A stretch of 64,000 bases of DNA, from positions 101,846,467-101,910,466 of the forward strand of contig CM041084.1 in NCBI GenBank assembly GCA_023079485.1. The letters run 5' to 3'. Source of the stretch: Archilochus colubris. Taxonomy: Eukaryota > Chordata > Aves > Apodiformes > Trochilidae. The notes beneath the pieces were generated by a model that saw nothing but the letters and a program-made list of their open reading frames with translations, was not told the DNA's origin and did no database searches. Both the position numbers and the translations under genes were made by a program. This document shows, piece by piece, positions 61,028-64,000 of this stretch (position 1 is its first letter; the number at the start of each line of letters is the position of its first letter).

Positions 61028-64000
61028 AAGAAATTAAGGAAGCTGGGGAAGAAGATACTCAGAGATGTAGAGGTTGGGCAAGGGGAAGTATTGTGCCTGC
61101 TTTGGAAGTTCTGCCATGCTGCATGCTCTTTTTGAGTAGCATAGTGGGCCTATAATAGGTCCATAAGTGAGAAATGTGTCCTGCACTTCAAAAATCATTA
61201 ATTTCAGCAAAGCAAATTATCAGTAACAGCTTTTTCTGTGTAAATAGTTGCTGGTGAGAAATAGATGCATAGAGCTTTTAACCTGAGGTTTTTCTAAATG
61301 TCTAGATGTTGATGCTGTTCGATTCCTCAGCACAGCCAGTTTTGACACTTACTGTAGAACATGTTTTCAGGTTGTGATGAGTTTTTAGGTCCCCTGTGGG
61401 CAGAAGTTATAGAGGTGTAATAGATGGCCATCAAATTAATGGCATCCAGAATCCTTTTATTGCATTGAAAGGGCTGGCAAAACTAGTGAGTGGAGAATAA
61501 TGAACATGACAGGGAAAATTAGACACTGGATAGGAAGCTTAAATAGATCTGGGAAGTTGTGGAATCACAGCAGCAGTGCTGGAATTTCATCCAGTGAAAG
61601 ATAACTCACTCATCTGTTTTGCAAATACATTTTTTTAATATTTTAAGTGCAACATTGTAGATCAGAGCAGTCTGTTAAGTTGTTAAAGTGAGACAGATCT
61701 TTCTTTTCCAGGAAACTTTCCTCTTTGACAGTCTAATTGTACAAGGTGCTGAGCCTCCTCAGCTGCCAGCATCAGAGAATCAGCTCATAATTTTCCATAT
61801 GCCTGGTGTCACAGAAATCTGGTTCCTCTGTTTCACTGCAGGTGCTTTACAACCAGAAGAGTCTGGGTCAGGAGCATGAATCTGTTGGAATCAAGTTTAT
61901 GATATTGTTTTACGAGATATATATTTAAGCTTTCTCATCCTTTTTCTGTCAAAAGCTTTAGTTCTGCAACCAGATCCTAAGGAATAATACAGAAATGGTT
62001 TGGAAAGCATAATTTCTGGGCATTCTTTTCAAATGCTGTGAGTTTCTTCCATTATGCTGCTACAAAAGATAAGATCCTAGGAAATATTAATGAACTGTTT
62101 TTACTTTCTCTGTCTTGTAGTAGCAGACCAATTTGCAGCACAAGAAAACTTTATTTTTATGCAACATTAAGACTGTTTGTGTCCCATTCATAAATAGATG
62201 ACAGAGAAGGGGTGGTTGTATCTTACTTGCTACATCCACAGTTAGCAAAGAGATCATGCTCAGGAAAAGAAGCTGGAACAATCCCAGGTGCCTTGAATCT
62301 CTTGTCCATAACATCGTATGTTGAACTGACCACAGCCAGCATATTTCATATGCACATCCCAAATGATGACATTAAAAGACCACCCATTAAAAAACTAACA
62401 TGTCTTCATTAAAGAAATTATTCCTATTTGAACTGCAATCATGTGCCCTTCCTGCTAACCATCTGTTTTCTCCTCCTCAACTCATTAAGTTTAGTACACG
62501 CCTGTTCTTTGTGTCACCTTTGAAGAACTGAATTGGGACAAAACTAACTTGCCCCGTTCGTGCTGACAAGGAAAGGAATCTCTGCTCCCCTGTCAGCCAT
62601 CTGCCTCTCCAGCACACATCAGGAGGAGTCAGGGCCTCTTTTTGAGTGGCATTCTGGCCAAAGCCTATGCAGAAACACAGGGAAGAAGGTCTTTTTATCC
62701 CAGGCCAGAACCTGTATAATTGTAAAGTGTTGCCAATTACTATCATTAATGTCCAAAAATAAACAGTGTAGTTGTCCAACATCACTGTTGTAATTCAAGA
62801 TATGTGACGTTAATTATGGGTGCAGAATTATGCATACCCCCCTGCTCTACACTTGCTCTTTCAAAACCACTTTTCTTTTTCTCACCTTCAGTATGATATT
62901 AACTTATTTGTGTCTTGAGGCATTGTCAGGTTCTGATGCTGCACTGCAGTGAGTGAATTGGTATCATCTAGCATCTTCATTTACATTTAATTTTTTTCTC
63001 CTGAAAAAATCTGTTATTGTTATTGGAGCATGACATTACATTTCCTAGAAGAGAGAAAGAAGCCCAGGGAAATTATTAATTCAAGGTGTCAGCAATACCT
63101 AGCTCATTCATATTGTTATGAAGAACATTTCACTTGTAAAATAAAACTGGTGCATGTTTTCTTTTTGATAAAGTAGCAGGAAGGAGTGGATATATTTCTT
63201 CTGGGACAGTTTGGAGAAATTTTGCAAAATCTGAGTTATCATAGATGTTTCTCAAAGTGCAGTAAGTCATGAGTGAAAAGTCATGGCTTTTCATCAAATT
63301 GGAGAAATATGTTGCATTTCTCAAATATGCCTCAGCAAAAAGAAGCTCACGTGACAAAAGCTGTAATGTCAAATAATTTTGTAGACTGGAGGTCTGCAAA
63401 TGCTTCATGTGCTGCCATTGCAAAAGTTGTCTGCCAGTCAGCTTTCTGCTATTCACTTCAGCTGCTTTGCTGATTCTTATCAGATTTTCTGCTTAAAATG
63501 TGTTTTTGAAAAGAACCTTGAATTTCAGGCGCTTTGAATCATCTTTACTGTCACCGCAGGTTTCCAGTTCTATCTCCATTGAATCCATGTTTTAATACTT
63601 GGCTGATATTGAAGGCAACTGGCATGCCTTCTCCTAGACTTGTATTTATATTGTGATTTCTGGCTCAGTCCCTGACAGCTCCCCTCAATAATGAAGCCTG
63701 AGCTGTTTGCCATGCTTGGCAGAAGTGGTTATTTAGTGAAGATCTGTTTGGGGCCAAGTGGAAGCTAATGGGCTAGCTCATTTACTCAATAAAAACTGCT
63801 GCTTAGTAAACTGTATCTGATCATCTCATCACACTTGTGTTAGTCACCATTTTTCCTCAGCCTTTTATTCTTATTTTTGCAGATAATTGTTCTCCAGCAA
63901 TTCTATAATACTGCTTTGGAGAGAACCAATAATACCTTCATACTTATCACATAGCCTTTTATCTTTCACCTTTAGCTACCTAGGAAAAATGCAGCTGTCT

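Larger units (their letters stand above)
50651..64000 (+). other. DLGAP1: DLGAP1 intron 4, left part (at least 13.3 kb)
   Basis: Phase-1 intron that runs off the right edge. The next known exon of the family (beginning SSCITTYKKTPPPVPP in mammals) was looked for and not found. It contains two large antisense CR1 copies, a 35-base poly(A) run, and non-repetitive sequence that may include regulatory DNA (60000-60240, 63690-63800). Open frames are short and unsupported. Confidence 0.8.

Overview
The window is eukaryotic and almost certainly from a bird. It carries four coding exons of one brain gene, separated by long introns, and most recognisable repeats are CR1 LINE fragments with the 8-base (catagaat) tail typical of bird genomes. 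A solo-LTR-like copy of an avian endogenous retroviral family is also present. No bacterial operon, CRISPR array, phage or integrated toxin system was seen.

The gene is DLGAP1 (SAPAP1/GKAP), the postsynaptic scaffold that binds the guanylate-kinase (GK) domain of PSD-95/DLG proteins. It reads on the + strand. The exons are at 2808-3761 (start codon, residues 1-318), 18016-18230 (319-390), 47759-47936 (390-449) and 50410-50650 (450 to the first base of codon 530). All four junctions have GT/AG borders and matching phases (0, 2, 0, 1). Exons 2 to 4 hold all five GK-binding repeats (R-x-x-S-Y-x-x-A); the C-terminal half of the gene lies beyond base 64000. The left 2.7 kb is probably the end of the upstream 5' non-coding intron.

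Layout: 1-2735 upstream intron; 2736-3761 exon with 5' UTR and start; 3762-18015 intron 1 (14.3 kb), which contains a candidate alternative first coding exon at 11744-11794; 18231-47758 intron 2 (29.5 kb), which contains most large CR1 copies, the LTR element and several stretches that look like regulatory DNA; 47937-50409 intron 3 (2.5 kb); 50651-64000 start of intron 4, with two large CR1 copies and a 35-base poly(A) run.

The most interesting observations concern how the gene may be expressed. There is a possible short-isoform start exon in intron 1. The acceptor of exon 4 is immediately followed by a perfect donor sequence, as in recursive splice sites. A 10-codon upstream ORF has a stop that overlaps the DLGAP1 start codon. 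I found no convincing second protein-coding gene and no undescribed multi-gene system. Motif-level regulatory calls are weak and marked as such.
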